Positions 8,703 to 17,911 of a stretch of DNA of 64,000 nt are shown one piece after another. The number at the start of each line of letters is the position of its first letter. Position 1 is the first letter of the stretch. The notes below the pieces were generated by a model. That model was not told where the DNA came from. It was given only the letters and a program-made list of their open reading frames with translations, and did no database searches. The stretch covers positions 1,364,001-1,428,000 of the forward strand of contig NZ_JBFRXN010000002.1 in the NCBI RefSeq assembly GCF_040947875.1, given 5' to 3'. The stretch is from Pseudomonas sp. MYb118 (GTDB lineage Bacteria; Pseudomonadota; Gammaproteobacteria; Pseudomonadales; Pseudomonadaceae). The translations under genes were made by a program, and so were the position numbers.

Positions 8703-10058
8703 ATGAATGCTCTAGCCCGCCGCGCTGCAGGCCTGCTGCTCAGCACAGTTTGTCTGCCATTTTCAGCCCTTGCTGCCGACCCGCAACCGACCCATGAGTT
8801 CACCCTCGACAACGGCCTGAAGGTGGTTGTGCGCGAAGACCACCGTGCGCCGGTGGTGGTGTCCCAGGTCTGGTACAAGGTCGGTTCGAGCTACGAGACA
8901 CCGGGCCAGACCGGCTTGTCCCACGCCCTGGAACACATGATGTTCAAGGGCAGCGAGAAGGTCGGCCCCGGCGAAGCTTCGCTGATCCTGCGCGACCTCG
9001 GCGCCGAGGAAAACGCCTTCACCAGCGACGACTTCACCGCTTATTACCAGGTGCTGGCCCGTGATCGCCTGGGCGTCGCCTTCGAGCTGGAGGCCGACCG
9101 CATGGCCAGCCTGCGCCTGCCGGCCGACGAATTCGCCCGGGAAATCGAAGTCATCAAGGAAGAGCGCCGCCTGCGCACCGATGACAAACCGATGTCCAAG
9201 GCCTACGAGCGCTTCAAGGCCATGGCCTACCCCGCCAGCGGCTACCACACGCCGACCATCGGCTGGATGGCCGACCTGGACCGCATGAAGGTCGAGGAGC
9301 TGCGCCACTGGTACCAGTCCTGGTATGTGCCGAACAATGCCACCCTGGTGGTGGTTGGCGACGTTACTCCGGATGAGGTCAAGACCCTGGCCCAGCGCTA
9401 CTTCGGCCCGATCGCCAAGCGTGACGTGCCGCCGGCGAAAATCCCGCTGGAACTGGCCGAACCCGGCGAACGCCAGATCACCCTGCACGTGCAAACGCAG
9501 TTGCCGAGCCTGATGCTGGGCTTCAACGTGCCGAGCATCGCCACCGCCGAGGACAAGCGCTCGGTCAACGCCCTGCGCCTGATTTCGGCCCTGCTCGACG
9601 GCGGCTACAGCGGACGCATCCCGACGCAGCTGGAACGCGGTGAAGAACTGGTGTCCGGCGGCTCGTCGAACTACGACGCCTACACCCGTGGCGACAGCCT
9701 GTTCACCCTGTCGGCGACGCCAAACACGCAGAAAAACAAGACCATCGCCCAGGCCGAAGCCGGCCTGTGGAAACTGCTCGATCAGCTGAAGACCACGGCA
9801 CCGTCCGCCGAAGAGCTGGAGCGCGTACGTGCGCAGGTCATTGCCGGCCTGGTCTACGAGCGCGACTCGATCACCAGCCAGGCCACCGCCATCGGCCAGC
9901 TGGAAACCGTCGGCCTGTCGTGGAAACTGATGGACACCGAACTGGCTGACCTGGAAAGCGTCACCCCGCAAGACATCCAGAACGCCGCCAAGCTGTACTT
10001 CACCCGCGAACGTCTCAGCGTCGCCCATGTCCTGCCCCTGGAGACGACTCATGAGTGA
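8703..10058 (+). CDS. M16 family zinc metallopeptidase (catalytic member of a pair)
   Basis: The 451-residue exported peptidase has a signal peptide (residues 1-25, ending SALAADP) and the inverted zinc motif HALEH (His74, Glu77, His78) of the pitrilysin/insulinase family. A further glutamate-rich helix in the LEADRMASLRL / EIEVIKEERR region supplies the third ligand. The second M16 half-domain follows. It probably degrades peptides in the periplasm; the substrate is not evident. The next gene overlaps its last eight bases and encodes a partner without the zinc motif, so the two probably form a two-subunit M16 enzyme. Confidence 0.93.
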   Translation: MNALARRAAGLLLSTVCLPFSALAADPQPTHEFTLDNGLKVVVREDHRAPVVVSQVWYKVGSSYETPGQTGLSHALEHMMFKGSEKVGPGEASLILRDLGAEENAFTSDDFTAYYQVLARDRLGVAFELEADRMASLRLPADEFAREIEVIKEERRLRTDDKPMSKAYERFKAMAYPASGYHTPTIGWMADLDRMKVEELRHWYQSWYVPNNATLVVVGDVTPDEVKTLAQRYFGPIAKRDVPPAKIPLELAEPGERQITLHVQTQLPSLMLGFNVPSIATAEDKRSVNALRLISALLDGGYSGRIPTQLERGEELVSGGSSNYDAYTRGDSLFTLSATPNTQKNKTIAQAEAGLWKLLDQLKTTAPSAEELERVRAQVIAGLVYERDSITSQATAIGQLETVGLSWKLMDTELADLESVTPQDIQNAAKLYFTRERLSVAHVLPLETTHE

Positions 10059-11541
10059 GCGTAAAAAATCACCCTTGCTGCTGGTTGCCCTGATTGCCGT
10101 CGCGGCCATCGGTTCGGCGGCGTTCTACTTCGGCAAAACCGGCGAGACCGTTGCCAGCGAAGCCCTCGACAAGGCCCAGTCCAGCCAGAAGCTGCAATCT
10201 CTGGCCGAGCTCGACGGCAAGGCACCGAGCCGCCGTACCCTGAACGTGCAGACCTGGAACACCGCCGAAGGCACCAAAGTGCTGTTCGTCGAAGCCCATG
10301 AACTGCCGATGTTCGACATGCGCCTGATCTTCGCCGCCGGCAGCAGCCAGGACGGCAACGCACCGGGCCTGGCGGTGCTGACCAACGCGATGCTCAACGA
10401 AGGCGTGGCCGGCAAGGACGTGGGCGCCATCGCCCAGGGCTTCGAAGGCCTGGGTGCCGACTTCGGCAACGGCGCGTTCAAGGACATGGCGCTGGCCTCG
10501 CTGCGCAGCCTCAGTGCTCCCGACAAACGCGAACCGGCGTTGCAGCTGTTTTCCGAGGTGGTGGGCAAGCCGACCTTCCCTGCCGATTCGTTCGCGCGCA
10601 TCAAGAACCAGATGCTCGCCGGCTTCGAATACCAGAAGCAGAACCCCGGCAAGCTGGCCAGCATCGAACTGATGAAGCGCCTGTACGGTGACCACCCTTA
10701 CGCGCACAGCAGCGATGGCACCGCGCAAACCGTCCCGGCCATTACCCTGGCCCAGTTGAAGGCGTTCCACGAAAAAGCCTACGCGGCCGGCAACGTGGTG
10801 ATTGCGCTGGTGGGCGACCTGTCCCGCGCCGAAGCCGAGGCGATTGCCAACCAGGTGTCCAGTGCATTGCCCAAGGGCCCGGCGTTGGCGAAAGTGGCGC
10901 AACCGGTGGAACCCAAGGCCAGCGTCGGCCACATCGAGTTCCCGTCCAAGCAGACCAACCTGATGCTGTCGCAATTGGGCATCGACCGCGACGACCCGGA
11001 CTACGCCGCCCTGTCCCTGGGCAACCAGATTCTCGGCGGCGGTGGTTTCGGCACGCGCCTGATGAGCGAAGTGCGCGAGAAGCGCGGCCTGACCTACGGC
11101 GTGTATTCGGGCTTCACCCCGATGCAGGCCCGTGGCCCGTTCATGATCAACCTGCAGACCCGCGCCGAGATGAGCGAAGGCACGCTCAAACTGGTGCAGG
11201 ACGTGCTCGCCGACTACCTCAAGACCGGCCCGACCCAGAAAGAACTCGACGACGCCAAGCGTGAACTGGCCGGCAGCTTCCCGCTGTCCACCGCCAGCAA
11301 CGCCGACATCGTTGGCCAACTCGGTGCCATGGGCTTCTATAATCTGCCGCTGAGCTACCTGGAAGACTTCATGCAGCAGTCCCAGAGCCTCACCGTCGAG
11401 CAGGTCAAGGCCGCTTTGAACAAACACCTGAGCGCGGACAAGATGGTCATCGTCACCGCTGGCCCGACCGTGCCGCAAAAGCCGTTACCGGCCCCTACTG
11501 ACAAACCTGCCGAGCAACCGCTCGGGGTTCCGGAGCATTAA
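10051..11541 (+). CDS. M16 family peptidase-like protein (non-catalytic partner)
   Basis: The 496-residue protein has an N-terminal membrane/signal segment (residues ~7-25, SPLLLVALIAVAAIGSAAF). Both M16 halves are recognisable, but where the HxxEH motif should be it reads AVLTNAMLNEG, so the zinc site is missing. It keeps RGLTYGVYSGF in the C-terminal half, the Arg/Tyr substrate-binding element of regulatory M16 subunits. ATG 10051 is chosen over an upstream in-frame start because it makes the usual eight-base overlap with the catalytic gene. The stop overlaps the rsmD start (TAATG). Confidence 0.92.
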   Translation: MSERKKSPLLLVALIAVAAIGSAAFYFGKTGETVASEALDKAQSSQKLQSLAELDGKAPSRRTLNVQTWNTAEGTKVLFVEAHELPMFDMRLIFAAGSSQDGNAPGLAVLTNAMLNEGVAGKDVGAIAQGFEGLGADFGNGAFKDMALASLRSLSAPDKREPALQLFSEVVGKPTFPADSFARIKNQMLAGFEYQKQNPGKLASIELMKRLYGDHPYAHSSDGTAQTVPAITLAQLKAFHEKAYAAGNVVIALVGDLSRAEAEAIANQVSSALPKGPALAKVAQPVEPKASVGHIEFPSKQTNLMLSQLGIDRDDPDYAALSLGNQILGGGGFGTRLMSEVREKRGLTYGVYSGFTPMQARGPFMINLQTRAEMSEGTLKLVQDVLADYLKTGPTQKELDDAKRELAGSFPLSTASNADIVGQLGAMGFYNLPLSYLEDFMQQSQSLTVEQVKAALNKHLSADKMVIVTAGPTVPQKPLPAPTDKPAEQPLGVPEH

Positions 11542-12152
11542 TGGCTACCCGTGCAAAAAAACCTGCGCAAAACGTGCACAACGGCGTCAACCAGCTGCGC
11601 ATCATCGGCGGCGAATGGCGCAGCCGCAAACTGAGCTTTCCCGATGTCCTGGGGCTGCGGCCGACCCCGGACCGGGTGCGTGAAACCCTGTTCAACTGGC
11701 TCGCGCCCTATGTGCCAGGGGCCAAGGTACTGGACCCGTTCGCCGGCAGCGGCGCGCTGTTCCTCGAAGCCCTGTCCCGTGGCGCGGCGAGCGGCCAGGC
11801 GCTGGATGCCAGCCATGTGGCGGTGTCCAGCCTGAAGGAACATCTGGGCACCTTGCGCTGCACCAACGGCCAGGTACAGACCGCCGACGCCCTGCGCTAC
11901 CTGGAAACCCAAGCCGCAGTGGCCTACGACCTGGTGTTCCTCGACCCGCCGTTCAACCAGAACCTGTTGCCGGCGGTGTGCACGCTGCTCGAAGAGCGGC
12001 AATGGCTGGCGGCTGACGCCTGGATCTACACCGAAAGCGAAAGCGCACCCTCGACGCTCGGCCTGCCGGGCAACTGGCGCCTGCATCGTGAACAAAAATC
12101 CGGGCGCGTGTACTACTCGTTGTGGCAACGTATGGCAGAGATCGTCGGTTAA
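11541..12152 (+). CDS. rsmD: 16S rRNA (guanine(966)-N2)-methyltransferase RsmD
   Basis: Methylates G966 of 16S rRNA during 30S assembly. The 203 residues contain an N-terminal RIIGGEWRSRKLSFPD, the SAM loop LDPFAGSGALFLEALSRGA and the N6/N2-methylase catalytic motif LDPPFN near residue 134. It is coupled to the upstream M16 gene by a TAATG overlap, so it is probably translated from the same message although the functions are unrelated. Confidence 0.96.
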   Translation: MATRAKKPAQNVHNGVNQLRIIGGEWRSRKLSFPDVLGLRPTPDRVRETLFNWLAPYVPGAKVLDPFAGSGALFLEALSRGAASGQALDASHVAVSSLKEHLGTLRCTNGQVQTADALRYLETQAAVAYDLVFLDPPFNQNLLPAVCTLLEERQWLAADAWIYTESESAPSTLGLPGNWRLHREQKSGRVYYSLWQRMAEIVG

Positions 12153-12207
12153 TCGACCGACCTGAAAGGTGCGCACAGGTTGCGCACCGCTGCACCTGGA
12201 AACAATC

Positions 12208-13206
12208 GTGTCCCTTGCACCAGAACGCTTCACCCCCGCCTTCGGCCTTGGCAACCCGCACTTGCAGACCTTGTGGGGACCGCTCTGGCGCAAAACCACC
12301 CACATCGAACGCGAGCGCGAGCGCTTGTGGCTCGAAGACGGCGACTTTCTCGACCTGGACTGGCACGGCCCACACAACGCCGAAACGCCGCTGGTACTGG
12401 TCCTGCACGGCCTGACCGGCTCATCCAATTCGCCCTACGTGGCCGGCATCCAGAAGGCCCTGGGCGAACAGGGCTGGGCCAGCGTCGCCCTGAACTGGCG
12501 TGGCTGCTCCGGCGAGCCCAACCTGTTGCCGCGCAGTTACCACTCCGGCGCCAGCGAAGACCTCGCCGAGGCCATCGCACACCTGGGGGCCAAGCGTCCC
12601 ATGGCGCCGCTGTACGCGGTGGGTTATTCGCTGGGCGGCAATGTCCTGCTCAAGCACCTGGGCGAGGCCGGCAGTGACAGCGGCGTGCTCGGCGCCGTGG
12701 CGGTGTCGGTGCCGTTCCGCCTGGACCAGTGTGCCGACCGGATCGGCCAGGGTTTCTCCAGGGTCTACCAGGCGCACTTCATGCGCGAGATGGTTGCCTA
12801 CATCAAGAACAAGCAGCGCCAGTTCCAGCACGACGGGCGCGAAGACAGTCTGGCGAAGCTGGCGGCCCTGGGCTCGCTGGAAAACATGCGCACCTTCTGG
12901 GACTTCGATGGCCGCATTACTGCGCCGCTGCACGGCTTCGCCGATGCGCAGGATTACTACCGCCGCGCCTCGAGCCGCTATTTTTTGGGCGAGATTCGCA
13001 CGCCGACCCTGATCATCCAGGCCGCCGACGATCCGTTCGTGTTCCCCCACAGCCTGCCACAGGCTGACGAGCTGTCCGCCAGCACCGAGTTCGAGCTGCA
13101 AGCCCAGGGCGGGCACGTCGGCTTCGTCGATGGCTCGTTCCGCCAACCGGGCTACTACCTGGAACGGCGCATCCCGCAGTGGCTGGCCGCCACCGGTCGG
13201 GGCTGA
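12208..13206 (+). CDS. YheT-type alpha/beta hydrolase
   Basis: The 332-residue cytoplasmic hydrolase belongs to the YheT/EMB8 family; the physiological substrate is unknown. Visible elements are NPHLQTLWGPLWRK at the N-terminus, the oxyanion strand LVLHGLTGSSNSPYV, the RGCSGEPNLLPRSYHSG family signature, nucleophile elbow GYSLGGN near residue 140, the acid in IIQAADDPF and the histidine in AQGGHVGF. The GTG at 12208 (VSLAPERF) is preferred because GGA precedes it by seven bases. An alternative GTG at 12169 would add 13 poorly conserved residues. Confidence 0.88.
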   Translation: MSLAPERFTPAFGLGNPHLQTLWGPLWRKTTHIERERERLWLEDGDFLDLDWHGPHNAETPLVLVLHGLTGSSNSPYVAGIQKALGEQGWASVALNWRGCSGEPNLLPRSYHSGASEDLAEAIAHLGAKRPMAPLYAVGYSLGGNVLLKHLGEAGSDSGVLGAVAVSVPFRLDQCADRIGQGFSRVYQAHFMREMVAYIKNKQRQFQHDGREDSLAKLAALGSLENMRTFWDFDGRITAPLHGFADAQDYYRRASSRYFLGEIRTPTLIIQAADDPFVFPHSLPQADELSASTEFELQAQGGHVGFVDGSFRQPGYYLERRIPQWLAATGRG

Positions 13207-13210
13207 CGCG

Positions 13211-14043
13211 ATGGACGGCGGCGAGTCGATCCGTTTCTGGCAAACCGCGCCGCTGGCCGGGGTCGAGCTGTTGTCGGCGCGCTACATCGACCACCGTTTC
13301 GCCCCCCATGTGCACGACGGCTTCGTGATCGGCATGATCATGGCCGGCGCCCAGCGTTATCGCTATCGCGGCGCCGAGCACCTGGCGGGCAGCGGCACGC
13401 TGGTGTTGATCAACCCCGATGAAGTGCACACCGGCCACAAGGGCACCGAGGACGGCTGGCTGTACCGGGCGTTCTATCCGGATACCGGCAAGATCCTTTC
13501 GCTGCTGACCGAGCTGGAACTGCCGACCCATGCCTTGCCGGCGTTGGCGCCACGCTGTACCGCGACCCGGACCTGGTCAACGGCTTCTGCCAGCTGCACC
13601 GCCTGCTGGAAAGCCCGGCCACCGCGCTGCAACAGCAAACTGCCTGGCGCGAACTGATGCTCTCGCTGTTACAACGCCACGCCGCCGTGCCGGATGCGGG
13701 CAAACCGGGCAAGGAACACCGCGCCGTGACGCGGGCCAAGGAGCTGCTGCACGAGCGGTTGGCGGCGCCACCGTCCCTGGAAGAGCTGGCGGAGGCGGTG
13801 AACCTGTCGCCCTTCCACTTCGCCCGGGTGTTCCGCCACGCCACCGGCATCCCGCCGCACACCTGGCTGATGCAGCAGCGCATCGCCCGCGCGCGCACGT
13901 TATTGCAGGGTGGCTGCCTACCGCTGGAAGTGGCCACGCAACTGGGGTTTGCCGACCAGAGTCATTTGAGCCGGCAGTTCAAGCAGGTGTATGGGGTGGG
14001 GCCTGGGGCGTATCGCAGGGCGCGGCAAGAAACCGGATTCTGA
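13211..14043 (+). pseudogene. AraC-family regulator disrupted by a one-base frameshift
   Basis: The N-terminal half (13211-~13545) reads as an AraC cupin-type sensing domain (HRFAPHVHDGFVIGMI, LVLINPDEVHTGH). The frame then breaks. From about 13546 the next frame continues in register: GATLYRDPDLVNGFCQLHRL, then two helix-turn-helix motifs (LEELAEAVNLSPFHFARVF and LPLEVATQLGFADQSHLSRQ). Restoring one base in GCGTTGGCG at 13541-13549 would give a normal 277-residue regulator. It starts only four bases after the hydrolase stop codon. It could be a true pseudogene or a sequencing/assembly indel. The target genes are not evident. Confidence 0.85.
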
Positions 14044-14061
14044 GAGCCGAGATGTTCCCAT

Positions 14062-14151
14062 TGTGGGAGCGAGCCTGCTCGCGATGGCTGCGTGTCAGTT
14101 CCGATATTGCCAACTGATGCACCGCAATCGCGAGCAGGCTCGCTCCCACAG
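14062..14151. repeat. REP pair (inverted)
   Basis: REPs of the GTGGGAGCGAGCCTGCTCGC type at 14062-14086 (forward) and 14126-14151 (reverse) enclose about 40 bases. They lie in the convergent junction between the AraC gene and the sulfurtransferase gene. Confidence 0.93.
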
Positions 14152-14170
14152 AGGGGGATCTGTGATGAGC

Positions 14171-15025
14171 CTACTCGCCAGTCGCGATCCCCCGCCCCGG
14201 ATCATTGATCCACTCACTCCACGACCCGGCATACAGCGAACCCAACGGATACCCCGCCAGACACAGGGCGAACAGGTTGTGGCACGCCGTCACCCCCGAG
14301 CCGCAGTACGCCACCAGGTCGGTCGGCGAGCGGTTGCCCAGTTTTTCGGCAAAGCGCAGCTTGAGCTGATCGGCCGGCAGGAAGCGCCCGTCGCTGCCCA
14401 GGTTGTCGGTGAAGGCCGCGCATTGCGCACCGGGGATGTGCCCGGCAATCGGGTCGATGGGCTCGACTTCGCCCTTGAAGCGCGGCAAGGCGCGGGCATC
14501 GAGCAGGGTCAGGGCGGGTTGGCCGAGGCGCTGTTGCAGCTGTTCGGCGCTCAACAGCAATGATTTGTCCGGGGCGCCGTCGAAGTAGCCGCGCTGGACC
14601 TGCGGTGCATCCAGGCTCAACGGCAGGCCCGCCGCATGCCAGGCCTTGAGCCCGCCATCGAGGATGAACACGCCGTCGCGCTTGCCCAGCCATGCCAGCA
14701 ACCACCAGGCCCGCGCCGCGAAAGCGCCCGGACCGTCGTCATACAGCACCACTTCGCTGTCGGCATTGATGCCCCAGGCCTGTAACCGTTCAAGCAGCGG
14801 CGCCGGCTCCGGCAGGGGGTGGCGCCCGGTCACACCCTTGGTCACCGCCCCGCTCAAGTCGCGCTCGAGGTCGGCAAAGCTCGCCCCGGCGATGTGCCCT
14901 TCGGCGTAGCTGCGCTGACCGTAATCCGGGTCTTCGAGGGCAAAACGACAATCGAGGATCACCAGCCCCGGCTGCTCCTTCTTCAGGTCCAACGCTTGTG
15001 GGCTGATCAATTGCGCAATGGGCAT
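14171..15025 (-). CDS. sseA: 3-mercaptopyruvate sulfurtransferase (rhodanese family)
   Basis: Transfers sulfur from 3-mercaptopyruvate to a thiophilic acceptor through a cysteine persulfide. The 284 residues form two rhodanese domains. The N-terminal one lacks the active cysteine. The C-terminal one has the loop CGSGVTAC with Cys241, which is the mercaptopyruvate-type loop rather than the CRKGVT loop of thiosulfate rhodaneses. GGAG stands seven bases before the ATG. It is separated from laoR by 45 bases on the same strand, so it may receive laoR read-through. Confidence 0.9.
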   Translation of the reverse strand: MPIAQLISPQALDLKKEQPGLVILDCRFALEDPDYGQRSYAEGHIAGASFADLERDLSGAVTKGVTGRHPLPEPAPLLERLQAWGINADSEVVLYDDGPGAFAARAWWLLAWLGKRDGVFILDGGLKAWHAAGLPLSLDAPQVQRGYFDGAPDKSLLLSAEQLQQRLGQPALTLLDARALPRFKGEVEPIDPIAGHIPGAQCAAFTDNLGSDGRFLPADQLKLRFAEKLGNRSPTDLVAYCGSGVTACHNLFALCLAGYPLGSLYAGSWSEWINDPGRGIATGE

Positions 15026-15070
15026 AACGGGGCTCCAGTGAGGGTCGTTACCGAATCCTACCGCAGTTCG

Positions 15071-15742
15071 TCAGCCCACTTCCTCCAGCGCCTGGGCGAG
15101 CGGTACATAAAACTCTTCGAACAGCGCGTTGACCTCATCGCGGGCCTGCTCGGTGACGAAGCCGGCCTCCAGCACCAGCACCTGGTAAACCCCGCGCTTG
15201 ATCGCCTGTTCGCTCAGGTGATTGGAGTTTTCCCGCGTGGTGCACAGAAACCGCACCCAGGACGTCAGGATGATCCAGGCATTGATCGTCAGGGATTCGA
15301 TCTGCACCCGGTCCATCTTGAGGATGCCGGCCTCGACGAAGCCCTTGTAGATCGCCGTGCCCTGGATCACGCAGCGCTGGGAAAAGCGCCGGTAGCGCGC
15401 GGCCAGCTCCGGGTCGCTGTCGAGCAGGTGCTCGAGGTCGCGATGCAAAAAGCGGTAGCGCCACATGGCCGCCAGCAGCTCCTTGAGGTAGTAGCGCTTG
15501 TCCTCGACCGTGGCGGCACGCCCCTGGGGTGGGCGCAGGAAGCTGTCCACCAGGCTTTCGTACTCACTGAACAGCACGGCGATGATCGCCTGCTTGTTGG
15601 GGAAGTGGTAGTACAGGTTGCCCGGGGAAATTTCCATGTGGGCAGCAATGTGGTTGGTGCTGATGCTGCGCTCACCCTGCTGGTTGAACAGCTCCAGGCT
15701 GTTCTGCACGATGCGCTCGCTGGTTTTAATCCTGGGTGCCAT
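15071..15742 (-). CDS. laoR: TetR-family regulator, probable LaoR
   Basis: The 223-residue TetR protein has an N-terminal helix-turn-helix (ERSISTNHIAAHMEISPGNLY / YYHFPNKQAI, residues ~20-52) and an all-helical ligand domain. It is divergent from an aldehyde dehydrogenase, small Tat protein and GMC oxidoreductase. That arrangement matches, from memory, the P. aeruginosa PA0364-PA0367 lao cluster, where LaoR is the TetR repressor of long-chain alcohol oxidation. ATG 15742 gives the standard N-terminus MAPRIKTSERI; an upstream methionine would add 12 residues. It probably acts on the 148-base divergent region up to 15891. Confidence 0.85.
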   Translation of the reverse strand: MAPRIKTSERIVQNSLELFNQQGERSISTNHIAAHMEISPGNLYYHFPNKQAIIAVLFSEYESLVDSFLRPPQGRAATVEDKRYYLKELLAAMWRYRFLHRDLEHLLDSDPELAARYRRFSQRCVIQGTAIYKGFVEAGILKMDRVQIESLTINAWIILTSWVRFLCTTRENSNHLSEQAIKRGVYQVLVLEAGFVTEQARDEVNALFEEFYVPLAQALEEVG

Positions 15743-15890
15743 GACTTGAGCTTTAATCCAGAGTGCGTTGATGGGCATCTTACGACCTATCCGCGAGTGG
15801 ATAAAACAAAGCCGTGTCGGGATGTCATTTGACTTTATAGAGCATAGACTCTAAAAAGCTCTTCACCACATTAAAACAAGAGAGATGACC

Positions 15891-17321
15891 ATGACGGCTG
15901 ACATCGCCTACCTGCAAGACCTGCAGCAGCCCCTGGCAGAGCTCCAAAGCCTGTTCGACGCCCAGCGCGCCGCCTACGCCGCCAACCCGATGCCGCCCGC
16001 CGCGCAGCGCCAGCAGTGGCTCAAGGCCCTGCGCGAGCTGCTCAACAATGAGCGCCAGGCCCTGATCGAAGCCATCAGCCAGGACTTCAGCCATCGCAGC
16101 GCCGATGAGACCCTGCTCGCCGAACTGATGCCCAGCCTGCACGGCATTCATTACGCCAGCAGTCACCTCAACGGCTGGATGAAACCCTCGCGGCGCAAGG
16201 TCGGCCTGGCCTTCCAGCCCGCAGCGGCCAAGGTCGTCTACCAGCCACTGGGCGTGGTCGGGGTGATCGTGCCGTGGAATTACCCGCTGTACCTGGCCAT
16301 CGGCCCGTTGGTCGGCGCCCTGGCGGCGGGCAACCGGGTGATGCTCGAACTCAGCGAGTCGACCCCCGCCACTGGCTTGCTGCTCAAGCAACTGCTGGGG
16401 CGGATCTTTCCCGAAGACCTGGTGGGCGTGGTGCTCGGTGAAGCCGACATCGGCGTCGCCTTCTCCCGGCTGCCTTTCGATCACCTGCTGTTTACCGGCG
16501 CTACCAGCATCGGCAAGCATGTAATGCGCGCCGCCGCGGAAAACCTGACCCCGGTCACCCTGGAATTAGGCGGCAAGTCGCCGGCCATTGTCTCGCGCGA
16601 CGTGCCGCTCAAGGACGCCGCCGAACGCATCGCCTTCGGCAAGACGCTCAACGCCGGGCAAACCTGTGTGGCGCCGGACTACGTACTGGTGCCGGAAGAC
16701 CGGGTAGGCTCTTTCGTCGAAGCCTATCGCCAGGCGGTTCGCGGGTTTTATCCGACCCTGGCAGACAACCCGGACTACACCGCAATCATCAATGAACGAC
16801 AGCTGGCTCGACTCAACGGCTACATCAGCGACGCCACCAGCAAAGGCGCGCTGCTGATCCCGCTGTTCGACCAGGGCCAGGCCCGTCGGATGAATCACAG
16901 CCTGCTGCTCAACGTCAGCGACGACATGGTGGTGATGCAAGACGAAATCTTCGGCCCGCTGCTGCCCATCGTGCCGTACAGCGACCTGGACCAAGCATTT
17001 GCCTACATCAATCAGCGACCACGGCCACTGGCGCTGTATTACTTCGGCTACGACAAGCGCGAACAGAACCGCGTGCTCCATGAAACCCACTCCGGCGGCG
17101 TGTGCCTCAACGACACTCTGCTGCACGTCGCCCAGGACGACATGCCCTTCGGTGGCGTCGGCGCCTCGGGCATGGGTCATTACCACGGCCACGAAGGTTT
17201 CCTGACCTTCAGCAAGGCCAAGGGCGTGCTGGTCAAACAGCGCTTCAATGCCGCGAAGCTGATCTACCCGCCCTACGGCAAATCCATCCAGAAGCTGATC
17301 CAGAAGCTGTTCATCCGCTAA
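15891..17321 (+). CDS. laoC: Aldehyde dehydrogenase, probable LaoC (coniferyl aldehyde dehydrogenase-like)
   Basis: NAD(P)-dependent aldehyde oxidation. The 476 residues include the cofactor region GVVGVIVPWNYPLYLAIGPL, GATSIGKHVMRAA, the glutamate motif LELGGKSPAI near residue 225 and the catalytic cysteine in NAGQTCVAP near residue 258. Length is that of the coniferyl-aldehyde/fatty-aldehyde subgroup. Context (TetR regulator, Tat small protein, GMC alcohol dehydrogenase) points to oxidation of alkyl aldehydes made by the neighbouring GMC enzyme. ATG 15891 is spaced seven bases from AAGAGAG; an ATG six bases earlier is too close to it. Confidence 0.88.
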   Translation: MTADIAYLQDLQQPLAELQSLFDAQRAAYAANPMPPAAQRQQWLKALRELLNNERQALIEAISQDFSHRSADETLLAELMPSLHGIHYASSHLNGWMKPSRRKVGLAFQPAAAKVVYQPLGVVGVIVPWNYPLYLAIGPLVGALAAGNRVMLELSESTPATGLLLKQLLGRIFPEDLVGVVLGEADIGVAFSRLPFDHLLFTGATSIGKHVMRAAAENLTPVTLELGGKSPAIVSRDVPLKDAAERIAFGKTLNAGQTCVAPDYVLVPEDRVGSFVEAYRQAVRGFYPTLADNPDYTAIINERQLARLNGYISDATSKGALLIPLFDQGQARRMNHSLLLNVSDDMVVMQDEIFGPLLPIVPYSDLDQAFAYINQRPRPLALYYFGYDKREQNRVLHETHSGGVCLNDTLLHVAQDDMPFGGVGASGMGHYHGHEGFLTFSKAKGVLVKQRFNAAKLIYPPYGKSIQKLIQKLFIR

Positions 17322-17348
17322 CGCTGCTCTGCTCGGGTAATAACAATA

Positions 17349-17894
17349 ATGAGCCCAGGCCTGTCCGATACACCCGCGCTGTCGCGGCGCGGCTTGCTGC
17401 AACTGAGTCTCGGGGCGACCGCCTTCCTCGCCACCGCCGGGTTGGGCGCCAGCCTCAGTGGCTGCTCGTCGAGCATTCCAGCCGATGGTTTTGCCGTGCT
17501 GCGCAGCGCCGACCTGCTGTTTTTGCGCGCGTTGGTCCCGGTGATGCTCGACGGCGCCGTGGCCGTCGAAAAGCTGCCGGATGCCGTCGAAGGCACCCTG
17601 CACAGCCTGGATAACGGCCTGGCGCACCTGTCGCCGGAAATGCTCAAGCTGACCCGGCAATTGTTCGACGTCCTGGCCATGGCCGTAACGCGCGGACCCT
17701 TGACCGGGATCTGGGGCAGTTGGGAAAACGCCAGTCCCGAGCAGATGCGGCATTTCCTCGCCCGCTGGCAGAACAGCTCGCTGAGCCTGTTGCGCATGGG
17801 GCACAGCTCGTTGCAGCAGATGGTGATGATGGCCTGGTATGGCCGGCGCGAATCCTGGGTTCACTGCGGGTATCCGGGGCCGCCGGTGGTCTGA
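17349..17894 (+). CDS. laoB: Tat-exported small subunit, probable LaoB
   Basis: The 181-residue protein has a twin-arginine signal (SRRGLLQLSLGATAFLATAG, with Arg13-Arg14) followed by a lipobox-like LSGCSSS near residue 39, so it is probably exported folded and perhaps lipidated. The rest is helical with no catalytic motif I recognise. It lies 27 bases after laoC and before the GMC oxidoreductase. In the lao system I recall, LaoB assists the LaoA alcohol dehydrogenase as a membrane or electron-transfer partner. The role here is inferred from position. Confidence 0.8.
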   Translation: MSPGLSDTPALSRRGLLQLSLGATAFLATAGLGASLSGCSSSIPADGFAVLRSADLLFLRALVPVMLDGAVAVEKLPDAVEGTLHSLDNGLAHLSPEMLKLTRQLFDVLAMAVTRGPLTGIWGSWENASPEQMRHFLARWQNSSLSLLRMGHSSLQQMVMMAWYGRRESWVHCGYPGPPVV

Positions 17895-17911
17895 TAGATC
17901 GAGTCGACCCC

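Noticed and set aside
12169..12207. GTG start upstream giving a longer YheT-type hydrolase
   Set aside because: The extra 13 residues are not family-like, and the GTG at 12208 has a better-placed GGA.
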